Source: Megaleporinus macrocephalus (Eukaryota; Chordata; Actinopteri; Characiformes; Anostomidae). Taken from it: a stretch of DNA of 64,000 nt. The notes beneath the pieces are model-generated. The model was not told where the DNA came from. It did no database searches and saw only the letters and a list, made by a program, of their open reading frames with translations. The position numbers and the translations under genes are program-made. Each line of letters opens with the position of its first letter. Position 1 is the first letter of the stretch. The stretch spans positions 26,697,349-26,761,348 of the forward strand of contig CM038702.1 in the NCBI GenBank assembly GCA_021613375.1, written 5' to 3'. Below, piece by piece: positions 12,201-24,402 of the stretch.

Positions 12201-13110
12201 GCATCGGAATCTTTTGCCGTATTGCTCTATATGAAGTCCACAGAGCTTCTCTGCCAGTGTAGCAAGTCAACATTTCAAAAACACCCATCAGAGACATAGA
12301 AAAACATTGTGTGCCCATCCGTTTGGTACTTCAAAGAAAGATTCCATTGGTCAGCTCAGGAGCATGACATTCTAGAAGATGATGGAAAACAGCAGTGATG
12401 GATGACAGAAGAATTCTTTCCCTGGTGAAAAATCTTCATAACAGCCAAGGCATCTCTGTCAAAATCATTAATCAAGAGACGTAAAAGCCAGAGTAAATAC
12501 AGAGTCTTTACCACAAGATCAACAAATTAGTTAAAATTAGAGTTAACCAAAAAAAAGCATGTGGCTATATTACTGGCTTAGTATTAGTACAACTGCACTT
12601 TCACAGTACAGATAGTCAGTGACCCGAAGCATCCTGCGAAAGCAACCCACAACATTCGTAAAGCAAAGAAGAAGAATGTTCTTTAATAGCCAAGTCAGTC
12701 ACTTGAACCTCACTCCAATAGAGCATATTTTTCACTTAGTGAAAGCAAAATCGAGGGTTAAACGCTTCAACAACAAGCAAGACTGCAGTAAAGGTCTATC
12801 ATAGCATCACCAGGAAAGAAACCTAGTGTCTTGAAATGTGTTTGGGTTCCAGACTTCAGGCAGTTATTGACTGTAAGTAATTTACAATCGAGTATTAATT
12901 TATTCTTAACTTAATTTAATTACTTAAATTAGCCACTAACAATGAGGGGGCTGTGCATGAAAATGGTAGTAATTCATTCACAGTTTAACACTGTAAATGT
13001 AAATGCAAATTAAAGCTGAAAGTCTGCAATTTCAGCTCATATTTATCATTTCATTTCAACTCCAGTATGAGGTGCTGGACAGCAAAAATATCAATAGCTT
13101 ACAAAAATGC
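12200..13110 (+). mobile_element. Internally deleted Tc1/mariner-like transposon
   Basis: Two transposase fragments survive in order. At ~12395-12530 a broken reading resembles the N-terminal helix-turn-helix region (RILSLVKNLHNSQGISVK..., then SKYRVFTTRS). At ~12615-12870 it resembles the C-terminal catalytic region (DPKHPAKATHNIRKAKK, then NLTPIEHIFH, then GSRLQAVIDCK). The middle, with the first catalytic Asp, is missing. Frameshifts and stops are present. The 3' flank (12985-13110, 'gctgaaagtctgcaatttca') matches the terminal region I recall for this fish Tc1 group. Dead copy; outer ends approximate. Confidence 0.75.
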
Positions 13111-13619
13111 ACTTTGGTATCTCAACATGGTTTGAGATGTGTTCGTGATGTAGGCAGCTTTAGCGAGGTCACTGCATTGGGACTAGAGTGAGAGTCTCGG
13201 TTTTTCATTTCTGAGGTCTTCTCCATTTTAACCTGGCTTACAACACAAATATATTAGATGTAGCTTGTAGATCTGTGGTTCCCAAAATAGAAAACTTACT
13301 CAGTGTCCACTTCATATTCTTACTAATACATTCTTACAATCAGAGAAGCACTGATCACCACCAGTGCTTCTGAAGCCAGGAGTGACACAGCACAAGCAAC
13401 AAGTACTAAACCACCCTCCGGTGTGGCTTAAGAGTGGCAGTCAGTCACAGTTGTGTTCTTTCTGACTATGAATAATGTGGAAATGTCTGTAATACAAAGA
13501 GAGAACCCCAACACTGCAGCTCAAGTCACTCCTTACATTGACGCTTTTCAAAGCAAAAAGGGTCTCAAAAGTCATCAACTCTAGCGGTTTTGGCAGGGAT
13601 GACACAGGAATATGTTCAC
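13111..13619. other. Unassigned intronic DNA
   Basis: No gene or repeat was recognised. Confidence 0.3.
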
Positions 13620-13925
13620 TACAGAAGATTCAGTGGGGGCTTGAGCCAATTCCAGCATCGGGCGAAAGTGGGGTACACCATGGACAGGTTTCCAGTACAT
13701 CACATGACCAACACACACTCAGTCACACACTCACACCTATGAGCAGTTTAGAGTGGGGATCAACCTAACATGCATGTGTTTGGACTGTGGGAGGAAACCA
13801 GAGTACCCGGGAGAAACCCACTCAAGCACGGGGAGAACATGCAGACTCCACACAGAATAGCCTGGACCGGGAATCCAAACCAGATCATCTTACTGTGAGG
13901 AGACAGTGCTGACACTACACCACTG
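13620..13925 (-). mobile_element. SINE-like dispersed repeat, antisense copy
   Basis: Read on the - strand it contains, in order, a CTCACAG-AAG segment, a tRNA-like TTGGATTCCC box, 'tgcatgttctccccgtg', 'ggtttcctcccacagtcc' and a CACACTC-rich part. The same blocks recur in + orientation at 35652-35955 and partly at 43060-43145. This fish repeat is very abundant from recall. No protein is encoded. Confidence 0.65.
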
Positions 13926-14383
13926 TGTCGTTTGTGTGGGCTTGAAAATAAATGTGACTCTATGGGGGGTTGTGGAGGAGAGAAAGATGTAAACAAAATC
14001 GTGTCTGTCGGTCGAGCAGAAGTACAGTAGATTGGCGTTCACTTTTCTATCCTATTCATTCTCTATGGGGAGGGGTGTGGGGGGGCGGAGGCCAGTGGGA
14101 TGTTATAACTCAGAAAGAATAAAAGTTAGTTGGTTTAAAATTTCTTTACAAAGCACAAGAGCCCAAAACCAAGAGAGCTGTCACACGTTTGTCATGCTAA
14201 CACCTCTATCAGTTGTTAGCTACATTAGCGTTGCAGATCCAGTGCTAGAAAAACTGAAGACGCAAACTTCAGGCACCAAACATTTCGCTTTCACCCTCTA
14301 CTAAAACACCTTTTTTTGTGTGTCTTTGTGTCTACCTAAAAAAAACACGCTTTTCTATCTTGCACAGCCATACATCCTTATTC

Positions 14384-14389
<6 letters not shown>

Positions 14390-14425
<36 letters not shown>
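14390..14425. repeat. (AC)n microsatellite
   Basis: About 17 AC units. Confidence 0.95.
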
Positions 14426-14427
<2 letters not shown>

Positions 14428-14864
14428 TTCAGTAGCACATCATTACCCATGTTTCCCTCTGTTTCATCCTAGCAGGGGGTTTTTGCTCCTGAGTGACTTT
14501 TACACTCCCTGGACATGAACATTTCCAATTGGACATCTGCTCCATTCCCCCAGAGCGCATCACACTCAATCTGCGCTACACAGTCGGCTTTAGCCATCTT
14601 ATCAAAGCGGAACACACACCGTTCCCGCTAAACCAAAATGTGTCCTCTCTCACTTTTTTGATTGTCCCGTTTTGTTTCCATAGCCGCTCCTCATTGTGGC
14701 AGTGATTTTATCTGAAATTGCTTTTAAATGTTAAAGAAATAAGGTGAGGGGCAGCATCAGCTGCAGCCATTAGCTTCAGGCTGCTAGGCTGAAGGAGTGA
14801 GTTAGCTTTTCTTGGTTTGTTTGTGCAGTAGTTTCCTTTTAGCCATGTTCATAGTGAAACTGGC

Positions 14865-14985
14865 AGCACTTCACTCCAAATGTAGTTAGTCAGCCAACAT
14901 AGGCTCAGTGTCTGAAAGAAGTTTAGCTTCTTTAGTTTTAGCAGTGGAGCGTCAAGGCTGATGTTGCTAAATGCTAATCGAAGGC
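14865..14985 (+). repeat. Dispersed MITE-like repeat, type copy
   Basis: The string 'aaatgtagtta...ccaacat...gtgtctgaa...ttcttTAGTTTTAG..gga' followed by 'aaggctgatgttgcta' recurs with drift at ~1950-2020, 19605-19690, 45305-45375 and 47035-47115 (+), and at ~33900-33990 and 61985-62070 (-). The 33900 copy sits inside a larger inverted-repeat element (33257-34018), which suggests the short copies are fragments of that family. Confidence 0.65.
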
Positions 14986-16784
14986 TATTTGCACAAAAGC
15001 ACATTTTCAATTACCAGTCATGATTTATAGGAAAGTATTTAATTATACATCAAAACTGCTTCACTTAAAGCTGAAACTCAGGAGATCAAAAGTTTGTTTC
15101 CCTGCGATACCTCCATCATCTGTGGCCTGACTTGGCCTTCCTTCTCCCCGATCACTCAGCGTCAAAGATTTCTGTTTTAAAACAGCAAAATCCTGATATA
15201 ACACAAGCACCTTTCCTATCTAGACAGAGTATTAACCTTAAGATACTTTAGACCACTGTGTGTTAATCTTTTCTGGAATGGACCAAACACAGAAAGAACC
15301 TTTTAAAGCTCCAGTGAACACAGAGAAAAATATAAATAATGTTTGTATGATACTAAGTGAAAGCTTTTATTAACCAGCCAGCAAAGCTTTAATGGTAAAT
15401 ATAAGCTATACATATTATAAAACTCAGCTGAGAACTGTGTGGGCATTGCTAATGGGCAGCTTGAGGGGCAAACAGATGTGGAGATGGACAGATGAAGCAA
15501 TGCACGATGACGAAAGGGTCAAACAAACATTGTTTGTGCATAAACAAACGAATGAACAGACGTCAGACAGATGTAGACAGGTGGTTCAGCTAGCTCTCTA
15601 AGTTTCTCTGACTCTGATTTGGGGCAAAGATGCCAGTCTGCGCATTGGTTAGGATATGCTTAGATCATGAATGCCTGGTTTACATGGAGAGGAGAGCAGT
15701 ATGGTGAGGTACAGCAGAGTTTTATTAGACTTTGGTGAAGATGTTTGAGACTTACTTTTTTCATGTATATATCGCAGCTCAGAGGAACAAGATTAACTTC
15801 ATTAGAAACTAAACACAGATTTAGGCTCCCTGGGGCTTTAATTCTGAGAACTTGATTTCATTAATTATGACACACTGTGAACTATAAAAAAACACAAATA
15901 CAGAGTCAGACTTCAAAACAGCTGCTGCTTCTGTTCTTAGCTTTGTCTTTGTTTATAGATAACAGTACATCGTCTGAAACCACAGTGAACATTTGGGAAA
16001 TGTTTATTGCTAATATTACAATAACCTTGAAGTTCCATTGAAAACTAAACGTGTCTTGGCTGTTTAAATAGGGGGAAATCTGGGTAAAACAAAACCTGAG
16101 CCCTTCATAAAAAAGTTGGGTCTGAGCTTTCACCAAACCAGGAGTCTCTCAGAACGTGTGAGGGTGGATTTGGTTCCTCTGTTCTGTATAACAGCTTTAC
16201 CTCTCTGATGAATCTGTTGTTGTTTCTGAGAGAGATGGAATTGAGCGTGTGTGAAAACACCTTTATTTCTGTCTAGAAACCTACTGTAACACTTTTTCTC
16301 TTCAGGTCTATTCATAGGGCTTCTGTGAGACCTGTTTATGGTTTGAGAGTAGACAAGAACTTGATTAACTACAGTCAGTTCTTGAGGGTTCAGCACTCTT
16401 TTGATACTCGACTGATGTTCCTTATCCGCCTTTTTCTTAATTCTTATTCAGGCTACATGATGCTTTGAGTGACTCATAGTCAGAAGGGTGACCAGACAAT
16501 ATGTTTGATGTCAAAAAATGGCATAAGCTTTGAAGCCAGTTTCAATACTGACACTGTACGCTTGCAATAGACATGTAAATGTCATTCATGAGTTAAACTC
16601 TCAGTTATCTCCTTGGTTAACTCCTAATGTTCATTATGTGTTTGCACAGATTTCACAGCAAGCTACTTTTCCAGTGCTTCTATGTAGCGTTGCGTGTAGC
16701 ATTACTGTTCTTGATGTACTCCGTCTTCGTCTGTGGTGACAGCTGCAAACTGCACAATGAATGACCATAAGCTGAACTATAAGA

Positions 16785-17250
16785 AGTAGAGATGGAAGGA
16801 TTGATTGACTATGTATTGGTATCAGCCGATTTTTAATCAAAATATGTGATCGATGATCAGCCGATATTTCTCCAATTTAGAGCCGATCCCGAGAGCCGAT
16901 CGATGGCGTTAAACAAATGAGCCTAATTTTTTAATTTCCAGCTACCGTTTCAACCCCCTCCGGCCAGCTCCCTGTAATTCCTGTCTGAACCATTAGGTGG
17001 AAATATACACTTTTTCATTTTCCACAGACTCACTAAAGCAGCAGCCTCGCGAGAAACGCATGCGCTGATAGAAAGCATGTCCGTCTGGCAGTGTTTTACC
17101 GTATGTGACGCAGACTCATCCAGGGCGTTTTTAAAATGTGTAAAATCAGCGTGTCTCGTTGAGGAACCAAGACAAAGACATTGACAAGCCTGTTTTGAGC
17201 TCAGTGTTTCCATATATCAACCTACAGCAGTGCAGCCCCGCTGAAGTTTT
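16785..17250. mobile_element. hAT-like non-autonomous element remnant
   Basis: The motif run 'tattggtatcagccgattt', 'tgtgatcgatgatcagccga' and 'gagccgatcccgagagccgatcgat' at 16813-16905 is typical of widespread fish hAT-derived repeats, as I recall them. No intact transposase frame is present. The right limit is a guess. Confidence 0.4.
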
Positions 17251-18446
17251 ATAGAGTGTTTCAGCTCGGACTATGAGACAGGGCAGGTGGTTATGTACCC
17301 ATATCAGTCTTACAGACTGAGGTTAAGAAGTGGTCATGTAGAAGTGAATTGTTAGTATGGGGGACACAAAAATACACAAGCAACTGTAAACCTGAGGGGA
17401 AATATATAATACAGAAAAATGTATAAAAGGAAAATGGCTCTTTAGGCACCTATACTGAACATCTGCAGTAGACCACCCGAATGAAGTTGTGCCTTTTTGG
17501 TTTAGTTAGCTAATTAGTTTGTTTATTTGTTGTTTTCTGTCCTAATTTCTCTTTAAAAAAAAATAACTGAGTAAAAGGGTCAGAGAAGCTTTAGCGTGTG
17601 GCTGTTCTGTTATTTTTGTGAAAAGGATAAACATTGTATTTTTTTACATTCTATTCATTTATGGGCTTTTTGTGAATTCTTTTTTTTTTGGTCCCCCTTT
17701 TTAAGCTCCTCCATTAGTAATATAAAATACTCTGTGAGCGAGTTGTGGATTGACAATGCTGTATCCAAGGTGAGATTTTCTGTGCACATGAATAGATGTT
17801 TTTCAGCTGCGGCTGTTTTTCTGTGTAGGCAGGTACATTAGGTACATTAGTTCGCATTAGTGCCGCTGCGTTTTCGGTGTGGGGTTACATGGCAGGTTTA
17901 AATATTTCGCATTTTTCTTGTAATTAATTTTTTCCCCTGAGGTTCATCTACGGTGTTTGTGTGCTTTTTATGTACCAAAAACAGTCGTTATTCGTTTAAT
18001 ATGACCATTTTCTAACCTTTCTTTATGCCTTAGAGTTAAACAAGCTGCTCTCGTTAATGTGCTTTCCAGAGTGACAAATGCAAATGGCCTCTGTTCTGAT
18101 TGGGTGACCTTTTCCCGAGTCAAATGAGGCATATCATGGTCTGTATAGAACTGTATGGAAAAAAATATGCATGGTATAAAACTATGGCTTAAATAGTGTG
18201 GTTGTGGTGGTTATGAATCTACTTGTGTGAGGATGCTTACACAGTATAGATCAGTATAGATAAATAGTATATTGTCATGTCACTGAGGTAACAGTAGCTC
18301 AGTAGCATAGCATTAAAAATAAAAACATAGATCAGTAATCAGTAAAACATTTGGTTAATTTTTAAATAATACACTAAGTACACAGGATACTGGCAACCCA
18401 CAAAGATGGGAATGCTAACTGGAAATGTGTATGTGTGTGTTTGCAG
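17251..18446. other. PAWR intron before the second visible exon
   Basis: No exon or clear transposon. The part at 18060-18120 weakly resembles the block at 3840-3960. The intron closes with TGTGTTTGCAG at 18436-18446. Confidence 0.35.
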
Positions 18447-18549
18447 TGAGGATGATGCGGGAAACAGGCATCGTCAGGGTTACAGTCGCACTGGCAGAGA
18501 GAGCACAGCACCTACTGGACTAGAGAGGAGAATCGAGGAACTGGAGAAG
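18447..18549 (+). CDS. pawr: PAWR (Par-4) exon, start of C-terminal coiled coil
   Basis: A 103-nt exon. Its first base completes the Gly codon begun at 6943-6944, and 34 whole codons follow: EDDAGNRHRQGYSRTGRES..., ending LERRIEELEK. It aligns with Par-4 residues around SEEDVSSRYSRTDRSG and TLEKKIEDLEK just upstream of the leucine zipper. The acceptor is TTTGCAG and the donor AAG|GTATGG. The Ser/Thr/Arg-rich first half is predicted disordered. The last ten residues start the heptad pattern that mediates dimerisation and binding to WT1, atypical PKC and other partners. It ends in phase 0, matching the next exon. The YSRTxR core is conserved; the surrounding residues have drifted from mammals. 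Confidence 0.85.
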
Positions 18550-18570
18550 GTATGGTGGTGTATATGTATG

Positions 18571-18575
<5 letters not shown>

Positions 18576-18612
<37 letters not shown>
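18576..18612. repeat. (AC)n microsatellite
   Basis: About 18 AC units beginning 27 nt downstream of a PAWR donor site. Confidence 0.95.
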
Positions 18613-18615
<3 letters not shown>

Positions 18616-18750
18616 CCATAACATTTAAACTGCCTCCTTGTATCTACACACATTGTCCACTGCATTGTCCACATCAGCTCCATTAACAATACAGGTTCAG
18701 TTTGTACTTACAGACTGTAGTTCATCTGTTTCTCTGTATACTTTTTTCAG

Positions 18751-19145
18751 CCAATAATCAGGACCCCAAAACTACCACCACAGAGCAGATATTATTTGGG
18801 TGGTGGGTCATTCTTAGCGCTGCAGTGACACTGTTGTGGTGGTGGTGTGTTAGTGTGTGTTGTGCTGGTACGAGTGGATCAGGCACAGCAGTGGTGCTGG
18901 AGTTTCGGTTTGTATCGGTCGTTCTCTCGTCCTTCTTCTGTGGTTCCAGGGCACTGTTGGCCATATAGTTTTGGTTGGTGGATAGTTGTTTTAAAACTCC
19001 TGCAGTACTGCTGTGTCTGATCCACTCACACCAGCACAACACACACTAACTTAGCACCACCACCACATCAGTGCCCCTGCAGTGCTAAGAATGATCTACT
19101 ACCTGAATAATAGCTGTGTGGATATAAGACGGTGGTTTTAATGTT
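18751..19145. mobile_element. Foldback MITE with ~115-bp terminal inverted repeats
   Basis: The left arm (18790-18906) and right arm (18994-19109) are inverted copies. For example 'attatttgggtggtgggtca' pairs with the complement of 'tgatctactacctgaataat', and 'gtgtgttgtgctggtacgag' pairs with 'ctcacaccagcacaacacac'. The spacer is ~87 bp. Weaker similarity extends to ~18751 and ~19145. No transposase is present. A decayed relative is at 58650-59040. The element sits in a PAWR intron ~200 bp after an exon. Confidence 0.8.
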
Positions 19146-19333
19146 ATGGCTTTGTGTGTATATAAAATTACGTACATCTGTAATACTTATGATATGGGAC
19201 TTATTGTTACATAACTCTTTGTGCATGTATCCACACAAGCAGCCTTTATCCTTTTATCCCAATGTGAAATTCTCAAGGCCGAAAGGACAGCGCACTTATC
19301 TTCAGTGAAATCAGTCCTGCATACACTTTCTCT

Positions 19334-19370
<37 letters not shown>

Positions 19371-20480
19371 CCTGTCTCTCACAGACACACTCTTATCTAA
19401 GTTCTATGGAAATGTAGCCTTTGCAGGTCTTTTGGGAGACTGAGAGAGAGTCAGATGTCAGGACTAGGTGTAGCTCGGCTTTTGTTAAATATTTTTTTCA
19501 GCTAATAAAATTGAAAACTTTTTTTTATATAAGACTTAGCTATAAAGCAGCAGGCTAAGCATCAAGTATGCACATGATTTATGCAGATGTGCACCCCCAG
19601 CCTTAACCCAAGTGTAGTTGATAAGCCAAAACATGTTTGTTGTCTGAAGTTTACTTCTTCAGTTTTAGACAAGGTAATGCAGATACCAAGTAATGGAAGC
19701 TTATTGGCTTCCTGCATGTTTAACACCACACCTACGTCATCACATGTTCACAGGCTGTGTTGATTGTTGTTAAGATGTCTTAAATGAAACAAGTAGTATG
19801 CTGCTTTGTTAGCATGTGCAGACTGCCCTCCTGAAGCCTGATTTTGTCTGTCTGAAGTTTGTGTATTTATATGGACAGCAGTGTTTCTCAGCAGTGTTAT
19901 ACAAATGTGGTTTCTGACACTGCATAACACTGTTATCTATAATATTTGACAAAAGTGATTCACATTGTTAAAAGCAGTGCAGCACCAGTCCTCTCTTTAG
20001 CTCTGTAGCAGTTCAGTCCCACTTCAGTGAGGACAGCCCTCTGTAGATGACCTATAGATTTTATAATGGACAAAAGTACTTTAGTCCATCTTTATAGATA
20101 ACAGCGTGTCATACAGTGTTATTAACAGTGCTCTGTTTGAGCAGCTGATTGATGGCTGGGGTATACTATTATCTCCATTAACTACACTAGCCTCACAGCT
20201 CCATTAATGGATAAAAGGAATGCAAAAACTCATAAACTACACTCACTGGCAAAAGTTTGGGTGCCTTTGGTCAAGTTACATGTTTCAGTATAAAGGTGGG
20301 AGTTGGGTGGTGGTCTTAAATTGTGACCTGTGCAAATGTGCACATGTTTTTATTCAGCATGTTAAACTAAGAAGTATGTAAAAATCAGGAGCTAATATTT
20401 ATAGAAAGATTCCACGTTTAATTATGTTCACTGTAGAGGACGCGTTAACTTACTTTTTAAAATACTTAAAACTGTAAACA
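19146..20480. other. PAWR intron with small repeats
   Basis: A TC-rich run is at 19329-19380 and a dispersed-repeat copy at 19605-19690. A CACTGGCAAAAGTTTGGGTG-type repeat starts at ~20244. No exon is supported. Confidence 0.45.
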
Positions 20481-20675
20481 ATCTCTCTCTCTCTACATCT
20501 CTCTCTTTCTCTCCCTCCATCTCTTTTTCTCTCCATCTCTGTCTCTCTCCCTCCATCTCTTTCTTTCTCTCTCTCTCTTTCTCTCCATCTCCCCCTCTCT
20601 CTCTCCATCTCTCTCCGTCTCTTCTCTCTGTCTCTCTCTCTGTCTCTCTCTCTGTCTCTCTCTCTGTCTCTCTCT

Positions 20676-20726
<51 letters not shown>
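20481..20726. repeat. (TC)n-rich low-complexity tract
   Basis: An almost pure pyrimidine tract of TC units interrupted by CAT, CCC and TG, with a perfect run at 20680-20726. The antisense reading is an Arg-Glu repeat frame, an artefact of composition. Confidence 0.95.
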
Positions 20727-20728
<2 letters not shown>

Positions 20729-22968
20729 CTGACCTTTCTCTGAGATATCTCTTCTTACTCCTGTTATGAAACGTCACTGTTCACTCTCAAATGGCAGTTT
20801 CCTTTAAAGCAATGCCCTGCGCGACCACATGCTCTATCAGATTTTGCTCTCAGTATAGTCTATGTCATGTATATCTAGTAGGCCTTTAAAACTGCACTGC
20901 TTCGATTCTGATCTGTGGCTAGTTTTACACTCTGATGTTTCACTAATAGCTGCTAATAACGGTTCTCATTTTATTGCCTTCTGTTACATTGTGCAGTTAC
21001 AATTCAAGTGTAAATGTTCAGCTCTGAGCTGTTCTGTATTACCGAGACAAATGCTGTGGCTCAAAATGTGGTCCTGAAGCCCCTGGGCACAGAAAAAACT
21101 CATGCTTTACGCTTTCTCTGGATTTCAGTAGAGGTGGAGTCATGCATTATTATAAAGGAAACAGGGCTCAGCTGGCAGTGCAGTCTTTCATTTATACGCC
21201 ATAAAGCTCATAAATAATAATCTCTCACTCAGAGTAGGACGCGATTTGCTGGTAATTCTGTAGCTTAAAGCTGTGACAGCCCAACCACACATAAATAATA
21301 ATAATAATAATAACCAGGAGAATTTATGTTGATGTGTAAACCCCTGAAAGGGGTTTTGCCCAATAAAAGTTAGCAATTTTCCTATTCGCCAAATTATAAT
21401 CCATCATTGTTGTTCAAGTTTTGCATCTTCAGTTTGGAGCTGGAGGTCAGTAGTCACCCAAATCCTTTTTTAAAACATCCCTTCTCTAATACATAACTTC
21501 TCTGGAACTTTGTGCATATGCATATTTTTTTTAAGTCTATAAATAGTAATAAAAGCGATACAGTTCCTGTCCACTTAGGTCCTGCTCATCCCTCTTCTCC
21601 TGGCTCAGCAAAATCAGGAAATACAACAAGAGTACAACTTTTTTTGTCTAAGCTCAAATTAGTCATGACATCCTGGAACTTAGCCAGTGTAACTATGGTA
21701 GTGGTAACGACAGTCGCTTAGTGAGGGGCTCTTGCCAAAATCACATGACCAACATTCTATGTTTTTATGTGATGGCATTCACTGGAGGAACACTCTCTCC
21801 ATATCTCAACCTTTTCAAACCACGCCCAGCTCTTCATGAAGGTCTCACAGACGTTTCTCCGTTTTTCTCTAAATTTGACTGAACATTTTGTTTTTTTACT
21901 GAGTTTAATGTTTTGGCTATAATTACCATATACAGTTTAACATATAAAACTTTTGCACCCCACATTTTATGTACTTCTTCTGTGTGTTTCAGTAAATAAT
22001 CCGTAATTGTGCATAAACAATGTGCAGAAGTGTGTTTACTGTAGAGGATGTGTAACATATTTTTACATAGAAAATCAACAAAACATGGCATTTGACCAAC
22101 TAGAGACAGTAAAAGACTGTGTGTGATTTTATTAGGTTTCGTGCTGTAGTGAATGCTGGTGCTGAAATCTAAATGGCTGAGATTTTTTTTGCTGGGCTAT
22201 CGTTGCCACATCCCAAACCACATACTTACACAAAAACCATATGCAAATACAAAATGGTGCATATACCGTATAGAGGTACTCTTATTAGTAGCAGGAGTGT
22301 GTGGTTTGTAATCTCACATTAGATCAGCCCGTGAGACGTGTTGAAGAGTCAGCTCTTCTGGCTGATCGTTAAGGAATTAAGCTTTTATTGATTTAAGCTG
22401 ATGTTGGCTTTGTATTTGTTCTACATAAAAACACCTCAATGTAACTGCAGCACCATTTAAGGTGGAACGGGAGAAATGAAATTCAAAAGAAGCTGGCAAA
22501 TAAGAAACTGCCCTTTATATGTGTGTGTTTACCATGCAGAGCGTACAGAGCCAGAGCCGAATTCTGTGAATGATGTACTTTTGCATAACAATAATAACAC
22601 AATCACAACATTCATAATTAAATTGAATCATAATAATAATAAAAATAAATAATGCAATTATGTAAGTATTGGTGATAAATATAAAAACTGAACATTTGTA
22701 CAGTTCTAATGTATGTATAGTGTGTAGAGTTTGAATGGTGCTAGCAGTGTATGTCTAGCAAAAATGGGCAGTATGTACACCAATAAATAGAAACATGCTG
22801 CCTATATACTGTATACCTAGTGATAATTGATTAATATTAGTAATGTTCTGTGTTAAAGTCAAGCTAGCTTTATTCACAGATGTCATTTTGGAGAATTTTA
22901 GTTTTAGTGAATTGTGTGGGTGCTGCGGTAAAATGCAGTTTTCATATTGTGTGTGTGTTTGCCTGCAG
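20727..22968. other. PAWR intron, unassigned
   Basis: No exon or RNA gene is supported. Small A/T-rich simple runs lie at 21292-21310 (ATA) and 22620-22650. The intron closes with TTTGCCTGCAG at 22958-22968. Confidence 0.4.
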
Positions 22969-23073
22969 GAGCTGGCTCTGGAGAGACAGGAGAACCACCG
23001 CCTGTTGAAATCTCACCAAGACAAGGATGAGCTGATCGTTAAACTGAAGGAGGAAATTGATCTGTTAAACCGG
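22969..23073 (+). CDS. pawr: PAWR (Par-4) exon, leucine-zipper first half
   Basis: A 105-nt, phase 0-0 exon encoding 35 residues from ELALERQENHRLL to LKEEIDLLNR. The mammalian counterpart is EVVRERQENLRLV...GKLKEEIDLLNR, and the last dozen residues are nearly invariant. Acceptor TGCCTGCAG and donor CGG|GTAAGA are both strong. Hydrophobic residues fall at a/d heptad spacing (Leu, Ile, Val), consistent with a coiled coil. In Par-4 this zipper mediates self-association and binding to the zinc fingers of WT1, to atypical PKC and to DAPK3. If the intron were retained, translation would end after 14 more codons, at 23115. The match is specific enough to exclude a random frame. Confidence 0.95.
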
Positions 23074-23132
23074 GTAAGAAGCAGACCACCATCAGTCAGC
23101 AAGGGGCGAGAGTGAGACTGAGCAGTATTTGA

Positions 23133-23182
<50 letters not shown>

Positions 23183-23263
23183 AGACTACTACTACCACTA
23201 AGACTACTACTACCACTAAGACTACTACTGATGATGATGATGATAATAATAATATAATAATAA
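23133..23263. repeat. (ACT)n/(GAT)n/(AAT)n trinucleotide tract
   Basis: About 15 perfect ACT units, then three interrupted AAGACTACTACTACC modules, then GAT and AAT runs. It begins 60 bp after a PAWR donor site. The antisense poly-Val frame is an artefact. Confidence 0.95.
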
Positions 23264-23892
23264 TACATGAAATAGCATCATAAAACATCACTGGATAACA
23301 TTCTGTAATGTTTCTGTAAGGTGGAGGATTCTAATGAAGTGATCAGCCTGCAGTTTAAAGGGTTAATAGAACAGCTTTTAAATATTGCGTCTCTCAGACA
23401 AAAAGATCCATCATGTTCAGCAGCATTTCCTCTTCAGCGCTCTAGCTGCTTGGAAATGGATGTGAAACATTGACCAAATTGCGACCCCAGTATCTCCCTG
23501 CAATCAGCTGTGTATTGTAAAGCCTTTGCGCAGCTTAGCTGAAGATTACAATTATCCTCCGCTTTTCAATAACGCAGCCTCGCAGATCCAGCTGTGCGTT
23601 TCCGCACCGCTCTGCTTTCTACACGCTCTGGCTCAATCGGACCTGATTGGTGTTTGATCAACATTTTAAATGTGATTGTAAGCTGCGGAAGTCGGTGGTT
23701 TAGGATGAAATGGCATTAAGTAAAAAACATTAATTTTGTTCTTAACAAAGTTTGCTGTGAAGCTGCACATCTCAAAAGTAATAGTTTCACTACCTGATCT
23801 GCACCCCTGGCCTATTATCACCTAATCCTAACCCTAACCCTAGCAACAGCATTACGTTTACTGACACCGGCTAGCAAAACCTGATCTGTAGT
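23264..23892. other. PAWR intron, unassigned
   Basis: No exon is supported. A short telomere-like run 'cctaaccctaaccctag' is at ~23826-23843. Confidence 0.35.
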
Positions 23893-24402
23893 ACATATAC
23901 AGTCAAGTTACATTATTATGACCACCTCCTACTTTTGATGGCAGCAGCACGTAGCTCATGTAGGAAGTCACGTCATGAGCTCTCTCGGTGGGTGTATAAG
24001 CTGTGCACTTTCAGCCGATTTGGGTATGAATCCATCCTTGCAGGGCGGATGGGTACTTCCAGCAAGACAATGCGACATGTCACACTGCTAGAAATGCCCC
24101 ACACTGGTTGGAAGTGCTGATCAAAACTTCCATGTACTACCCTGGCCCCCTAATTCCCCAGACTACAACACAGTTGAGAATCTGTGGGACTACCTGGATT
24201 GTTGTGTTCACTCCATGGATCCTCCCCCACATGCCCTCCAGCATCTGTGGGATGCACTTCAGTCAGCATGGCTTCTGATACCTGTGACAACCTACTAGGA
24301 CCTTAATGAGTCTCCCAGCTCGTCTAGCTGCTGCCCATGCTGCACACGGCGGTTACGCTGGATATTAGCTGGTGGTCATAATACTGTGACCCGATCATGT
24401 AT
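23893..24402 (+). mobile_element. Short Tc1/mariner-like element with terminal inverted repeats
   Basis: The left end (23900-23926, '...cattattatgaccacc') and right end (24371-24401, 'ggtggtcataatactgtgac...') are inverted copies next to TA. Inside, a broken frame reads QQDNATCHTARNA near 24052-24090, resembling the second catalytic Asp motif of Tc1 transposases, followed by a decayed PNSPD.N..E-like segment near 24140-24200. About two thirds of a full element is missing. Not capable of transposition itself. Confidence 0.75.

Larger units (their letters stand above)
13926..16784. other. PAWR intron, mostly unassigned
   Basis: It contains an (AC)n run (14390-14424) and a copy of the dispersed repeat at 14865-14985. 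Frames at 15303-16396 show no domain and no splice logic. Nothing else was recognised. Confidence 0.4.

Noticed and set aside
20493..20777. Arg-Glu repeat protein
   Set aside because: It is the antisense reading of a (TC)n tract.
23074..23118. Alternative PAWR ending by intron retention (VRSRPPSVSKGRE then stop)
   Set aside because: The donor at 23074 is strong and the next exon joins in perfect frame to the conserved C-terminus. Retention is possible but unsupported.
23826..23843. Interstitial telomeric repeat
   Set aside because: Only about three CCTAAC-type units; too short to call.
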